From Flavobacterium nackdongense (lineage in GTDB: Bacteria; Bacteroidota; Bacteroidia; Flavobacteriales; Flavobacteriaceae), in the NCBI RefSeq assembly GCF_004355225.1, contig NZ_CP037933.1, positions 1,302,001-1,366,000 on the forward strand: a DNA stretch of 64,000 nucleotides, written 5' to 3'. Below the pieces are notes generated by a model, which worked only from the letters and a program-made list of their open reading frames with translations, did no database searches and was not told the DNA's origin. Positions 1 to 8,317 of this stretch are shown in pieces; positions within the stretch are counted from its first letter, which is position 1, and each line of letters begins with the position of its first letter. The translations under genes were made by a program, and so were the position numbers.

Positions 1-114
1 CTTTTAGTGTTGATCGGATTTATTTTCGGACAATTTAAATTTTTCTGGGCCTTCGAAAAGAAAATGTTAAAAAGTATGGGATTAGGATTTCTTTTCAAAG
101 AGGAGAAAAAGTAA
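1..114 (+). CDS. Membrane protein, C-terminal fragment (DUF6787-like?)
   Basis: An open frame enters from the left edge and ends with TAA at 112-114, giving 37 residues. It starts with a hydrophobic stretch (LLVLIGFIFG) followed by an aromatic, then lysine-rich tail ending EEKK, as expected for the last membrane helix and cytosolic tail of a small integral membrane protein. It resembles the C-terminus of small flavobacterial DUF6787 membrane proteins from memory, but the fragment is too short to be sure. It converges on the next gene with only one base between the stops. Confidence 0.6.
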   Translation, partial: LLVLIGFIFGQFKFFWAFEKKMLKSMGLGFLFKEEKK

Positions 115-115
115 C

Positions 116-409
116 TTATTTTTCTTTTTTGATCCAATAATTGTAAATCCAAGTCAATGTAAAAGATGGGATAAAATCTGTAAACGGAATAATTTCCTCT
201 AGAAAAGTAAAAATTCCACCCACTTTCCCTACCCTTCCTTTATACATCCAAGTCATTAAAAACCCTGCCATTGGAGCCCAAACCACATCTGAAAATTCAC
301 CAATCATTGGAATGGAGAAGGACAACATTCCTATCGCGTCGAATACGATTCCCAAAATAAGATTTCTGTTTTTATTGCTTTCTTGCTCGATGATTACTTC
401 TTCTGTCAT
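116..409 (-). CDS. Small conserved membrane protein of unknown function
   Basis: This 97-residue protein has an acidic N-terminus (EEVIIEQES), then at least two hydrophobic segments (about residues 18-38 and 43-55) and a third near the C-terminus that ends in KKEK. I do not recognise a named family. It converges with the truncated gene on its left and has its own upstream region, which contains GTTGGCG-type heptad repeats about 40 bp before the start. A function cannot be assigned. Confidence 0.7.
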   Translation of the reverse strand: MTEEVIIEQESNKNRNLILGIVFDAIGMLSFSIPMIGEFSDVVWAPMAGFLMTWMYKGRVGKVGGIFTFLEEIIPFTDFIPSFTLTWIYNYWIKKEK

Positions 410-445
410 TTTTTACAATTTTTCAAAACAAAGATACGAATTCAA

Positions 446-487
446 GTTAGAAGTGGGAAGTTGGCGGTTGGCGGTTGGCGGTTGGAA
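446..487. repeat. Six heptanucleotide tandem repeats (GTTGGCG type)
   Basis: Six consecutive 7-bp units are visible: GTTAGAA, GTGGGAA, three identical GTTGGCG, and GTTGGAA. They sit between two divergent genes. A second array built from the same kind of unit is found at 18052-18114. Confidence 0.9.
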
Positions 488-559
488 AGAAATGAAACTA
501 TAAAAATTTTGGCATTGCTAAGCAAAATCTTTGTTTCTTTGTGAAAACAGTTGCAAATT

Positions 560-1225
560 ATGATACAAGCAAAAAACATTCATAAATATTACGATCAACT
601 CCACGTGCTCAAAGGCGTTGATTTGCATATTCAAAAAGGCGAAATCGTTTCTATTGTAGGTGCTTCGGGTGCCGGAAAAACGACGCTTTTGCAAATTCTT
701 GGAACATTAGACCAACCCACCATCGAAAACGGAATAGGATTGCGTATCAACGATCAAGATATTCTGTCAATGAATGACAAAACCTTGTCTAAATTCAGAA
801 ACCTGAATTTGGGATTCATTTTTCAATTTCATCAATTATTGCCCGAATTCACAGCTTTGGAAAATGTTTGTATTCCTGCCTATATTGCCAATAAATCACG
901 TCAGGAAACTGAAACTGAAGCCAAAAAATTACTCGAATATCTTGGACTATCCCACCGAATCAACCACAAACCCAACGAACTTTCGGGTGGCGAACAACAA
1001 CGTGTGGCTGTTGCAAGAGCTTTAATCAACAAACCAGCCATTATTTTTGCCGATGAACCTTCGGGCAATCTTGACACCCATTCTGCCGAAAATTTACACC
1101 AATTGTTTTTTAAACTTCGGGATGAATTTGGGCAAACCTTCGTCATTGTGACTCACAACGAAGAACTCGCTAATATGGCGGATAGAAAATTAGTGATGGT
1201 CGATGGATTGATTTCTAAATATTAA
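560..1225 (+). CDS. lolD: LolD-like ABC transporter ATP-binding protein
   Basis: The 221-residue protein has every ABC ATPase motif in order: Walker A (GASGAGKTT, about residues 36-44), Q-loop ([15 protein letters not shown]), signature ([15 protein letters not shown]), Walker B ([12 protein letters not shown]) and H-loop (VIVTHNEEL). The Q-loop and the SGNLD after Walker B are typical of the LolD/MacB/FtsE group, so the likely role is to energise lipoprotein release from the inner membrane. The first ATG is at 560; an in-frame TTG at 551 is a less likely start. Its permease partner is not adjacent, and a MacB-like role cannot be excluded. Confidence 0.85.
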   Translation: MIQAKNIHKYYDQLHVLKGVDLHIQKGEIVSIVGASGAGKTTLLQILGTLDQPTIENGIGLRINDQDILSMNDKTLSKFRNLNLGFIFQFHQLLPEFTALENVCIPAYIANKSRQETETEAKKLLEYLGLSHRINHKPNELSGGEQQRVAVARALINKPAIIFADEPSGNLDTHSAENLHQLFFKLRDEFGQTFVIVTHNEELANMADRKLVMVDGLISKY

Positions 1226-1227
1226 TT

Positions 1228-2910
1228 ATGATTTTAATTGCACTGAGTTGGATTATACTCTTATTGTTCTTCATACCGTGCGGAATTGCCGTAAAATCGC
1301 TTTTAAAATTAAAATCTTCAGGAAATTATATTCCAATATTTTTAGGCCTTTTTATCCAGTGTTTGGGACTGAGTATTTGCAGTTTCTTTTTTAAAATTGG
1401 ATTAGAAGTATTTATCGCCAATTTTTTAATCAGCGTCGTAATAACTTATTGGAAATCAAAAGAAATAAAAGAAAGTGTAAAAGAAATTCTATTCGATTTA
1501 CGAGCACTTTCGACTACTTCAAAGTGTAGTCTTTTATCAATATTTATATTTTCCCTGTTTAAATGCAGCCAATTTCCATTTATTGTTGATAATGAAAGTT
1601 ACTATCTTCAAACCATAAAGTGGATAAACGAATATGGATTAGTAAAAGGCCTTGGGAATTTACATATTTATTTTGGACAGACTTCACCGTTTCACATTTT
1701 GCAGGCTGGGTTTAATTTCAATTTTTTAACTGAACGAAGTAATGATATTAATGGTTTAATTTTAAACTTATCCTCATTATACTTCATAACCGAATTTGAA
1801 AAAAGATATAAAATCAATGGTGAAATTCATTGGATTGGATTTATTCTGATATTCAATATTTTATTTTTTCAATTTATTAGCTCCCCATCACCCGATTTAC
1901 TAATTTTCATTTTATCCCAAATACTATTTTATTATTTTATGGATAAAGAGGATTCTCTTGAAAATTATAAAATCGCAACGCTCCTATTTTTGAATTTGCT
2001 ATTTATAAAAATCACGATAGCTCCCCTGATATTACTACTGTTTTATAAAATGTACAAAAGTAAAAAAAGGCTCTATTTCTTTCTTACCGCAAGTGCCATA
2101 ATTGGAGCTGTTTTATGTCTTAAAAATTTTATTATAACGGGTTACCCGTTTTATCCATTACAAATTTTACCAATAAACAGAGATTGGACAATCCCTGAGA
2201 AATTATTAAAATTTGTAATCCATATCACCGAGAATTCAGGGTATAGTAAAACGAGTGATTTAAAAAATCCAACAATCCTCCATAAATTAAATTCCTGGAT
2301 TCAACTCGGCGGTATAAATCGCATTTTTAACTTTGGAATTATTCTGCTTTTTGCAGTTGGGCTAGTCATCAAACGCTATAAAAATCAAACAAAATATATT
2401 TTTTTATACTTAGTCCTTGCTCTCAATTTTTTAATTTTATTATTTACTTCCCCACAATACCGCTATTTCCTACCTGAATTTGTATTTTTATTTGTTGTAA
2501 TTTTTAGCACAATTTTTTGCTGCTTTAAAGGCAGTATCAAAACTGCGCTGTATTCATTTCTAATCGCTATCGTTGTCCCTTTAGCCTTTACAGAAATTAT
2601 AGGCTATCCAAATTTAACAAAAAATAGACTGCACCAAGATAAAGAAAGCAACAGTTGGACTCAAATATTAATTCCAAAAAAAAATTCGAAATATGCTGAA
2701 ATAGCATTCGAAAAAGTAACAGAAGGCAATTTAGATTTTAATTCCCCTAAGGAAAATTTCTTTTTTTACGGTACAGCCAATGGGGAATTACCTTGCGTCA
2801 ACAAAGTCCAAGTAGACTATTTAAAAAAGAAATACAATTTCATACCGCAACTTAGAACATCTGACCTAGCTGATGGATTTTATTCAAAAAATACAGCCGA
2901 AAATGAATAA
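1228..2910 (+). CDS. LIC_10190 family multi-pass membrane protein
   Basis: A 560-residue protein with about ten or more hydrophobic segments spread along its length and a hydrophilic C-terminal tail after about residue 470. The architecture (membrane core with short loops, soluble tail) and the N-terminal pattern match what I know as the LIC_10190 membrane family, which looks glycosyltransferase-like but has no established function. The start is three bases after lolD and the end overlaps the next start by 8 bp, so it is likely co-transcribed. The gene is more AT-rich than lolD. Confidence 0.75.
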   Translation: MILIALSWIILLLFFIPCGIAVKSLLKLKSSGNYIPIFLGLFIQCLGLSICSFFFKIGLEVFIANFLISVVITYWKSKEIKESVKEILFDLRALSTTSKCSLLSIFIFSLFKCSQFPFIVDNESYYLQTIKWINEYGLVKGLGNLHIYFGQTSPFHILQAGFNFNFLTERSNDINGLILNLSSLYFITEFEKRYKINGEIHWIGFILIFNILFFQFISSPSPDLLIFILSQILFYYFMDKEDSLENYKIATLLFLNLLFIKITIAPLILLLFYKMYKSKKRLYFFLTASAIIGAVLCLKNFIITGYPFYPLQILPINRDWTIPEKLLKFVIHITENSGYSKTSDLKNPTILHKLNSWIQLGGINRIFNFGIILLFAVGLVIKRYKNQTKYIFLYLVLALNFLILLFTSPQYRYFLPEFVFLFVVIFSTIFCCFKGSIKTALYSFLIAIVVPLAFTEIIGYPNLTKNRLHQDKESNSWTQILIPKKNSKYAEIAFEKVTEGNLDFNSPKENFFFYGTANGELPCVNKVQVDYLKKKYNFIPQLRTSDLADGFYSKNTAENE

Positions 2911-3667
2911 ATCAGAAATCAAATCCTTCCTCGACGAAAAGGTAATTCAATACAACACCTTTGATTTCATCGAAAGTGACCCTATTCAAATTCCGCATTT
3001 GTTTTCGCAAAAGGAAGACATTGAAATTGCTGGATTTTTGAGTGCGACCATTGCTTGGGGCAATCGCAAAATGATTATCAAAAACGCACACAAAATGATG
3101 GATTTGATGGGCAATTCGCCTTATGATTTTGTGATGTCACATTCCGAAGATGATTTGGAACGAATAGAATCCTTTGTTCATAGAACCTTCAAAGGAGAAG
3201 ATTTTTCTAGTTTTATAAAAGGTTTGCGACATATTTACAAAAACCACAATGGTCTTGAAGCTGTTTTTGCAAAACACCAAGAACCTGATTCGATGCAAAA
3301 AAGCATTTCGGAATTCAAAAAAATATTTTTTGAAATCGAACATCAAAACCGAACTCAGAAACACATTTCCGACCCAACGAATGGTTCTGCAGCGAAACGA
3401 ATCAATATGTACTTGAGATGGATGTGTCGCCAAGACAACAAAGGTGTTGATTTAGGCATTTGGAAAAGTATTTCGCCAGCACTCCTGTCCTGTCCTTTGG
3501 ATGTTCATTCCGGCAATGTCGCTCGAAAATTAGGTTTGCTAACCCGAAAACAAAACGATGGAAAAGCGTTGGCAGAACTCGATTTAAAACTCCGTGAACT
3601 CGACCCAAATGACCCTGTAAAATATGATTTTGCGTTGTTTGGATTGGGCGTTTTTGAGGGGTTTTGA
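2903..3667 (+). CDS. TIGR02757 family protein
   Basis: A 254-residue soluble protein matching the TIGR02757 family, which is common in Bacteroidota and has no known function. Recognisable parts are the N-terminal region (FIESDPIQIPHLFSQKEDIEIAGFL broken across positions 20-45), the conserved segment TIAWGNRKMI, and the C-terminal DPVKYDFALFGLG. I chose the ATG at 2903, which overlaps the previous stop as ATGAATAA; an upstream in-frame ATG at 2873 would add ten residues lying wholly inside the previous gene. Confidence 0.85.
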   Translation: MNKSEIKSFLDEKVIQYNTFDFIESDPIQIPHLFSQKEDIEIAGFLSATIAWGNRKMIIKNAHKMMDLMGNSPYDFVMSHSEDDLERIESFVHRTFKGEDFSSFIKGLRHIYKNHNGLEAVFAKHQEPDSMQKSISEFKKIFFEIEHQNRTQKHISDPTNGSAAKRINMYLRWMCRQDNKGVDLGIWKSISPALLSCPLDVHSGNVARKLGLLTRKQNDGKALAELDLKLRELDPNDPVKYDFALFGLGVFEGF

Positions 3668-4033
3668 TGGCTTTTTTCAAACTTTTTGAAGCAAAAGACT
3701 TCAACAAATTAAAAGTCATTTTTGATGATTTGTAATACAATTATTATTTTTATATTTGTTTAATATTACGCTACTTTATAGCGCCAATCTACCCATTTTT
3801 GGGTTTATATGCGCTAGTTTGTAGCGCCTATATATAAGTTATATGCTACTTGTGCCGAAAATACGCTGATGGAAACAATTTTAAAAATAGTTTGTTGAGT
3901 GTAAAATATTGAGGCTTAAAAGGTGGATTTTGACAGCGGAAACGTGAAAAGTGGAAAGTTTTCTTTTAATTGTAATTTCCACTTAACAATACAATTTAGA
4001 TTTATTAGAAAATAATTTTATAGTGTTTGAAAT
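3668..4033. other. Intergenic start of the cassette-like region
   Basis: No gene is visible in these 366 bases. They contain a compound hairpin at 3769-3827 and a perfect 9-bp inverted repeat (AAGTGGAAA at 3949-3957 with TTTCCACTT at 3976-3984) just before the next gene. Base composition is very AT-rich. Confidence 0.7.
3769..3840. repeat. attC-like palindrome, site 1 (right part)
   Basis: Three nested stems fold into one hairpin: CGCTAC with GTAGCG, TAGCGC with GCGCTA, and an apical ACCCA with TGGGT, interrupted by small internal loops. It is followed by GTTATATGC, similar to the GTTA ends of sites 2 and 3. The left TAAC partner is not seen, so this may be a truncated or variant site. Confidence 0.5.
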
Positions 4034-4408
4034 ATGAAACGAATTTTAGCAATTGGATTTTTAACCAGTATAATACAAACTATATTTTATTCCTTCCTCC
4101 TGGCTGTAGTATATTTAACAATAACGCCAAATCAAAAACTAGTTATAGGAACTGTATTTCCTTTTATCATACTTGCTTTTTTTATCATTGTAATAATTCA
4201 GAATGTATTAACTGCAAAATTGAATAGAAAATTATTTACTTGGACATTTTTTATTTTGTCGTTAGGAATATTTTCATTGCCGATTTTTAATCCGTTTAAT
4301 ATTTGGCTATCAATTTTGTTTTCTTTAATTATTGTTTTGATTTTATTAATACCGATGTTCATAAAGAAGAATTTCATAACAATTGTAAATAATAAACAAG
4401 TTGTATAA
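4034..4408 (+). CDS. Small orphan membrane protein in cassette-like setting
   Basis: A 124-residue protein that is almost entirely hydrophobic, with about four transmembrane helices (near residues 4-25, 33-56, 66-85 and 92-112) and short lysine- and asparagine-containing loops. No family is recognised. It lies between attC-like sites 1 and 2, starts 45 bases after a 9-bp inverted repeat, and is very AT-rich. This setting suggests an acquired cassette gene rather than part of the neighbouring core genome. A second reading frame through the same bases is open but has no membrane-protein logic. Confidence 0.65.
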   Translation: MKRILAIGFLTSIIQTIFYSFLLAVVYLTITPNQKLVIGTVFPFIILAFFIIVIIQNVLTAKLNRKLFTWTFFILSLGIFSLPIFNPFNIWLSILFSLIIVLILLIPMFIKKNFITIVNNKQVV

Positions 4409-4522
4409 TTAAAACTAAAAATTACGAACCGAAAAACAGAAGCGTGAAAGTTTTAATTTGCCAACAAAAACTTGAAAAGATTGCGGTTAAAATCGTAATT
4501 TCGACTAAAAACAAGCAGCATA

Positions 4523-4642
4523 TAACAGCTGTTTTGATATAGCTGGAATTTAGTGGAATTACCGTCTCGCATCAAGTTTTCGTTAAACCAAAAACTGAGC
4601 GTTTACGAACTTCCAGCCATCTCAAAGCAGCAAAACGTTAGC
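4523..4642. repeat. attC-like palindrome, site 2
   Basis: The site begins TAACAGCTG and ends AACGTTAGC. Between them the arms pair as TTTTGA with TCAAA, AGCTGGAA with TTCCAGC, and GCTG with CAGC, leaving unpaired bases on both arms and a central spacer of about 60 bases. TAAC...GTTA at the outer ends plus mismatched arms is the layout of integron attC sites. Confidence 0.6.
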
Positions 4643-4663
4643 AAACAGTTTAAAAAAAATCCT

Positions 4664-5281
4664 ATGAAAATTATTAATGTATTTATAAAAATATTGCTCC
4701 TAACAACATTTTCACTTTTTTCACAAAATGAAGTTATTAAAGGTGATCCAGGAAATGGATTTATAAAAGATAATATCTTTATCTGTAGAAGTTTTGATTG
4801 GCAAATAAAAATACCTAACGACTATAAAGTGTCTGATGTTCAAGATATTGAACAACAACACTCTAAAGGAATTCAACAAGCACAGAAAAGCAATCCAAAT
4901 ATAAACCTCAATAAAAGTCGAACTAACTTAATTAGTTTTGAATATAATAATAAAAACACATTCACTTCAAGCTTCACTCCTCAACAGACTAAAAACATAA
5001 CGCTAAACGAACATAGAAAACTATTTGACGAAGTACTCTCAAAAAGCTTAAAACAAATTAAAGGAGCTCGTTTTGATAAAAAAATATCAAACATTAAACT
5101 TGGTAAATACAATTTTTACAGATTAAAAATTGAGGGATATAATTTGAATAATCAACTAGTAATTTCTCAAATATATTACAATGCAATTATTGACAAAAAT
5201 ATTTTCGGTGTCTTAATCGGTTACAATGATTTAAAACAAGGAAAAATAATGGAGGATAACTTTGTAAATTCATTTAAATAA
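4664..5281 (+). CDS. Exported orphan protein in cassette-like setting
   Basis: A 205-residue protein whose ATG at 4664 opens a clear signal peptide (MKIINVFIKILLLTTFSLFS then QNEV), so it is probably periplasmic or surface-attached. An upstream in-frame extension would run through attC-like site 2 and is rejected. The mature part is lysine-, asparagine- and glutamine-rich, with no motif I recognise. It lies 21 bases after site 2 and 13 bases before site 3, the tight spacing expected of a gene cassette. Confidence 0.65.
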   Translation: MKIINVFIKILLLTTFSLFSQNEVIKGDPGNGFIKDNIFICRSFDWQIKIPNDYKVSDVQDIEQQHSKGIQQAQKSNPNINLNKSRTNLISFEYNNKNTFTSSFTPQQTKNITLNEHRKLFDEVLSKSLKQIKGARFDKKISNIKLGKYNFYRLKIEGYNLNNQLVISQIYYNAIIDKNIFGVLIGYNDLKQGKIMEDNFVNSFK

Positions 5282-5294
5282 AAAACCGATTTGC

Positions 5295-5423
5295 TAACAG
5301 CTACTACAACGGATTTGGGCATTTGGCTTAATTTGGAAATGGTTTTGTGTTTGGGATGATTTGGCAAATCCGAAAATAGGACTTAATTTAGTCCCAAACC
5401 CGCTGTAGTACCAGAAAGTTAGC
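5295..5423. repeat. attC-like palindrome, site 3
   Basis: Outer ends are TAAC (5295-5298) and GTTAGC (5418-5423). The arms pair as TACTACA (5302-5308) with TGTAGTA (5404-5410) and ATTTGGG with CCCAAA, with bulged bases between. About 70 bases form the central spacer. It is the cleanest of the set and lies exactly between two orphan genes. Confidence 0.65.
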
Positions 5424-5441
5424 GGTTATATTAGAAAAAAA

Positions 5442-6140
5442 ATGAGAAAAAAGACCTTTGCATTATTACTATTTTCAATTGTAATTTCTTGTTCAAAAAA
5501 GAAATCAGAAGTCACAAATTTTTCTAATATAAAAAGTCCTATAACTAAAAATATAAACCTAAAACAGACACCTAGAATTGAGGAACCGAAAAAATTAGAA
5601 ATTGAGCCTTACGATTTTGATACAATACTAAAAAATGGTTTTCATTTATCTTATCGAGTTTATAAAGACACAATTGAAAATGAAACTTTACAAAGTTTAA
5701 CTTTAGTAAAAGGAAAAAAAGATATAAAACAAATTAGTGAAACAAGTTTTCCAATGTTGCATAAAAACTTAGGCTATATTGGCGCTGATTTTGGAGAAAC
5801 TTTTCTATTTGTTCAATCATTTGGTTCTGGAAATCCTCACGAAATTCAACTTATTGAAAAGGAAAATGGAAAAGTAATAACTGATGGTATATTAGTTGAC
5901 AGTAATGAAGTTGAAAAAGTATTATTATATATCAAAAACGAACACGAAAAAAAGGAAAAATTAATTTTGCTTGACATCAAAAATAACAAGGAAAAAATAA
6001 TAACCGATTTTGATAATTTAGAATGTACTCACACTGGTGGATTAAGAAACTGTATCGTAATTGACACTGTGACGAAGAATGAAATTATTATAAAAACTGA
6101 TTCAGAAGAAGACAACTTAACAAAAAAATACAACCGCTAA
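5442..6140 (+). CDS. Orphan lipoprotein in cassette-like setting
   Basis: A 232-residue protein with a lipoprotein signal (MRKKTFALLLFSIVIS then C18), so it is likely anchored to a membrane and carries a lysine-rich spacer after the cysteine. The rest is hydrophilic with no recognised domain. The gene starts 19 bases after site 3, and its TAA stop (6138-6140) is itself the first part of the TAAC end of site 4, so stop codon and recombination-like end are merged. Very AT-rich. Confidence 0.65.
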   Translation: MRKKTFALLLFSIVISCSKKKSEVTNFSNIKSPITKNINLKQTPRIEEPKKLEIEPYDFDTILKNGFHLSYRVYKDTIENETLQSLTLVKGKKDIKQISETSFPMLHKNLGYIGADFGETFLFVQSFGSGNPHEIQLIEKENGKVITDGILVDSNEVEKVLLYIKNEHEKKEKLILLDIKNNKEKIITDFDNLECTHTGGLRNCIVIDTVTKNEIIIKTDSEEDNLTKKYNR

Positions 6141-6219
6141 CAGCTAGGGTTTCGTTGCTGCTGCAAGCCGAACACCCGAGCGACAGCGAACGGACGAAGT
6201 AATGAAACCCGTGTTGAAC
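6138..6219. repeat. attC-like palindrome, site 4, with 27-bp insert
   Basis: TAACAGCTA at the left is followed by GGGTTTC (6147-6153), which pairs with GAAACCC (6204-6210), then GTGTTGAAC. It is nearly identical to the copy at 36880-36933, except that 27 bases have been added cleanly between GCCGAACA and ATGAAACCC. The added bases belong to a repeat also found at 27795-27824. Confidence 0.65.
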
Positions 6220-6314
6220 CCTTCGATAAACCCATGACAGGCTCACCGGCTATAAATCCGTCAACACTATAGAGTTTTCGTAAAATATTTAGAGAGCCCC
6301 GAAGGGTCGGGATT

Positions 6315-6341
6315 AAGAGGCAAGTGCGCCTCTTTTTTTTT
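6315..6341 (+). terminator. Rho-independent terminator closing the cassette stretch
   Basis: AGAGGC (6316-6321) and GCCTCT (6328-6333) form a stem with loop AAGTGC, followed by a long T run. It is preceded by a second small hairpin, CCCGA-AGGG-TCGGG. The same terminator with the same flank occurs at 37008-37033. Confidence 0.85.
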
Positions 6342-6345
6342 GGAT

Positions 6346-6845
6346 ACCTTTCTAAAAAGTAGATAAGTATAAAAAATATAGCAAATTAACTTTTTTTATA
6401 AAAACCACTAATACATTTAAAATAATCCAAAAAACACAAGGCCATTTGTCCCTCCGCAGGAATCTGTGGGTCTAGGAGTAAAGACGCTTTACCGCGCAAT
6501 AAATATACTCGTCCGATGGGTTAAAATATAATTTTGTGAGATATAAAACCAAATGCAGATCCAACGGAGTGTATCCTACAGCGATCATTTGCGATTGATT
6601 TCGGAAAATTCCTTATCCCGAAGTGTCGTTAGTGCTGCCACGTTCATGGAAGCAAGTATTTAATATTCGTACCCGTATTTAGGTATTTTTCTAGGGAAGA
6701 TTGTCAACGTTTGACTCAATCGTAAAACGATCGAAATGACTTCCCTTATAGAACTTTTAGAGCATTTTGGAATTATCTTCTAAAAGACTGTAACATTTTA
6801 GACTAGCCCGTATCTAAAAGAGAAATAACCTAAAAAACAGCTAAA
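6346..6845. other. 500-base intergenic region without genes
   Basis: No convincing gene. 6442-6464 (minus strand) resembles a dispersed repeat seen at 35405-35427. A perfect inverted repeat CTTTTAGA...TCTAAAAG lies at about 6754-6787, close to the following operon, and could be an operator or a weak hairpin. The rest looks like decayed sequence. Confidence 0.5.
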
Positions 6846-7691
6846 ATGAACAAAATCAAATTTTTATCTACCCTATTTTTATCTAGTGCTCTATTTTTAA
6901 ATCTTTTTGGACAAAACAAGTCATATCCATTTACGGTAAAAATAAGTGGACAAGGCAAAGAATCAATCCTATTTATTCCTGGTTTTGCCAGTTCAGGTGA
7001 AGTATGGAACGAAACAAAAGCAAAATATGAAAAGGACTTCACTTGCTACGCCTTGACGATGGCAGGTTTTGCAGATGTAAAAGCGCAACCAAATGCAACA
7101 TTCAAAAATTGGGAAACGAGTATTGTCAACTACATTAAGGAAAACAAAATTGAACAGCCCATATTAATAGGACACAGTATGGGGGGCGGTTTGGCTTTGG
7201 CCATTGCGTCTGACTATCCGGACCTTATTAAAAAAATAGTTGTCGTTGACGCACTTCCTTGTTTGGCTGCATTGATGGATCCTGCGTTTAAAGCAGTAGA
7301 AAAAATAGACTGTTCGGCGATGATTGATCAAATGAGCGCTGCAACGAATGAACAATTTTATCAAATGCAAAAAATGTCAATTGCAAGACTTGTTGCAGAC
7401 ACCTCGAAACAAGATTTAATCGTGGGTTGGAGTGTTACCTCCGACAGAAAAACATTTGGAGCAATGTATTGCGATTTTTCAAACACTGATTTGCGAGAAA
7501 AAATAAAAACAATAAAATGCCCTTCACTAATTTTATTGGAAGAATATTTTAAAAACCTAAAACCGGCAATTGAGGAGCAATACAAAAACTTGAAAACTGC
7601 CAATTTACAATATTCAAACAAAGGACTGCATTTTATAATGTATGACGACAAAGACTGGTATTTGAACCAATTAAATAACTTTTTAAATTAA
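6846..7691 (+). CDS. Exported alpha/beta hydrolase
   Basis: A 281-residue protein with a signal peptide (about residues 1-23, ending LFGQ) followed by an alpha/beta-hydrolase fold. The nucleophile elbow GHSMGGG (serine near residue 109) and the oxyanion region (LFIPGFASSGEVW) are clear, and the late GLHFIMYDD supplies the probable catalytic histidine. Substrate is unknown. It heads a likely operon with a 48-residue membrane peptide, an ECF sigma factor and a membrane protein, so it may be the effector of, or be sensed by, that regulatory pair. Confidence 0.8.
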   Translation: MNKIKFLSTLFLSSALFLNLFGQNKSYPFTVKISGQGKESILFIPGFASSGEVWNETKAKYEKDFTCYALTMAGFADVKAQPNATFKNWETSIVNYIKENKIEQPILIGHSMGGGLALAIASDYPDLIKKIVVVDALPCLAALMDPAFKAVEKIDCSAMIDQMSAATNEQFYQMQKMSIARLVADTSKQDLIVGWSVTSDRKTFGAMYCDFSNTDLREKIKTIKCPSLILLEEYFKNLKPAIEEQYKNLKTANLQYSNKGLHFIMYDDKDWYLNQLNNFLN

Positions 7692-7696
7692 TTATT

Positions 7697-7843
7697 ATGA
7701 AAAAATTAAATTATTTCATACCAACTAGACAAGGAATAATTATTGGTGCCGCAGTTGGAATAGCAACAAAAAATATTGCTGTAGGTATTGTGTTAATAAT
7801 AATATTTAGCTTAGCATCTAAAATTAAAGTAATTAAAAAATAA
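7697..7843 (+). CDS. Very small membrane protein (48 residues)
   Basis: ATG at 7697 and TAA at 7841-7843 enclose 48 residues with a basic N-terminus (MKKLNYFIPTRQ), a glycine- and alanine-containing hydrophobic segment (about residues 13-41) and a lysine tail. It starts 5 bases after the hydrolase stop, and its stop abuts the ATG of the sigma factor at 7844, so it is translated within the operon. Function unknown; a small regulator or membrane anchor is possible. Confidence 0.65.
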   Translation: MKKLNYFIPTRQGIIIGAAVGIATKNIAVGIVLIIIFSLASKIKVIKK

Positions 7844-8317
7844 ATGCAGGTGTTTGAAGAAATATATGAAAGTTATTGGCAAAAGATATTTCGCTTGTGC
7901 ATGGGTTATGTAAACGATCACACCCTTGCACAAGACCTAACCCAAGAAACCTTCATAAGCGTCTGGGAACAACTCCCTAAATTCAGAAATGAATCTAACA
8001 TAGGAACTTGGATTTTTAGAATTGCTTCCAATAATTGTTTGCGGCAAATTGAAAAACAAAAGCGCTTCCCAAAAGCGCAATTTCCTATCAATTTATCTGA
8101 AGAAAAGCAAATTAATATTGAACCTCAAATTCAGTTTTTATACAAATGCATTGCCGAACTATCAGAAATAGACCGTATCATTATTTCGTTGGAACTTGAA
8201 GATATCAAACAAGCCGAAATAGCCATTATCGTGGGATTATCAGAGGCTAACGTACGAGTGAAAATTCACAGGATAAAAGAAAAATTAACACAAAAATTTA
8301 GTAAAAATGAGCGATGA
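7844..8317 (+). CDS. ECF-type RNA polymerase sigma factor
   Basis: A 157-residue sigma-70 family protein. Region 2 is visible near residues 5-70 (FEEIYESYWQKIFRLCMGY, DLTQETFISVWEQL, NIGTWIFRIASNNCLRQ) and region 4 near residues 95-150 (ELSEIDRIIISLELEDIKQAEIA, then GLSEANVRVKIHRIKEKL), with no region 3 or 1.1. Its start directly follows the small peptide and its end overlaps the next gene by 11 bp, as usual for a sigma factor paired with its regulator. Confidence 0.9.
   Translation: MQVFEEIYESYWQKIFRLCMGYVNDHTLAQDLTQETFISVWEQLPKFRNESNIGTWIFRIASNNCLRQIEKQKRFPKAQFPINLSEEKQINIEPQIQFLYKCIAELSEIDRIIISLELEDIKQAEIAIIVGLSEANVRVKIHRIKEKLTQKFSKNER

Noticed and set aside
4027..4227. 66-codon frame through the small membrane protein gene
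   Set aside because: Out-of-frame shadow; the 4034 frame gives a coherent four-helix membrane protein.
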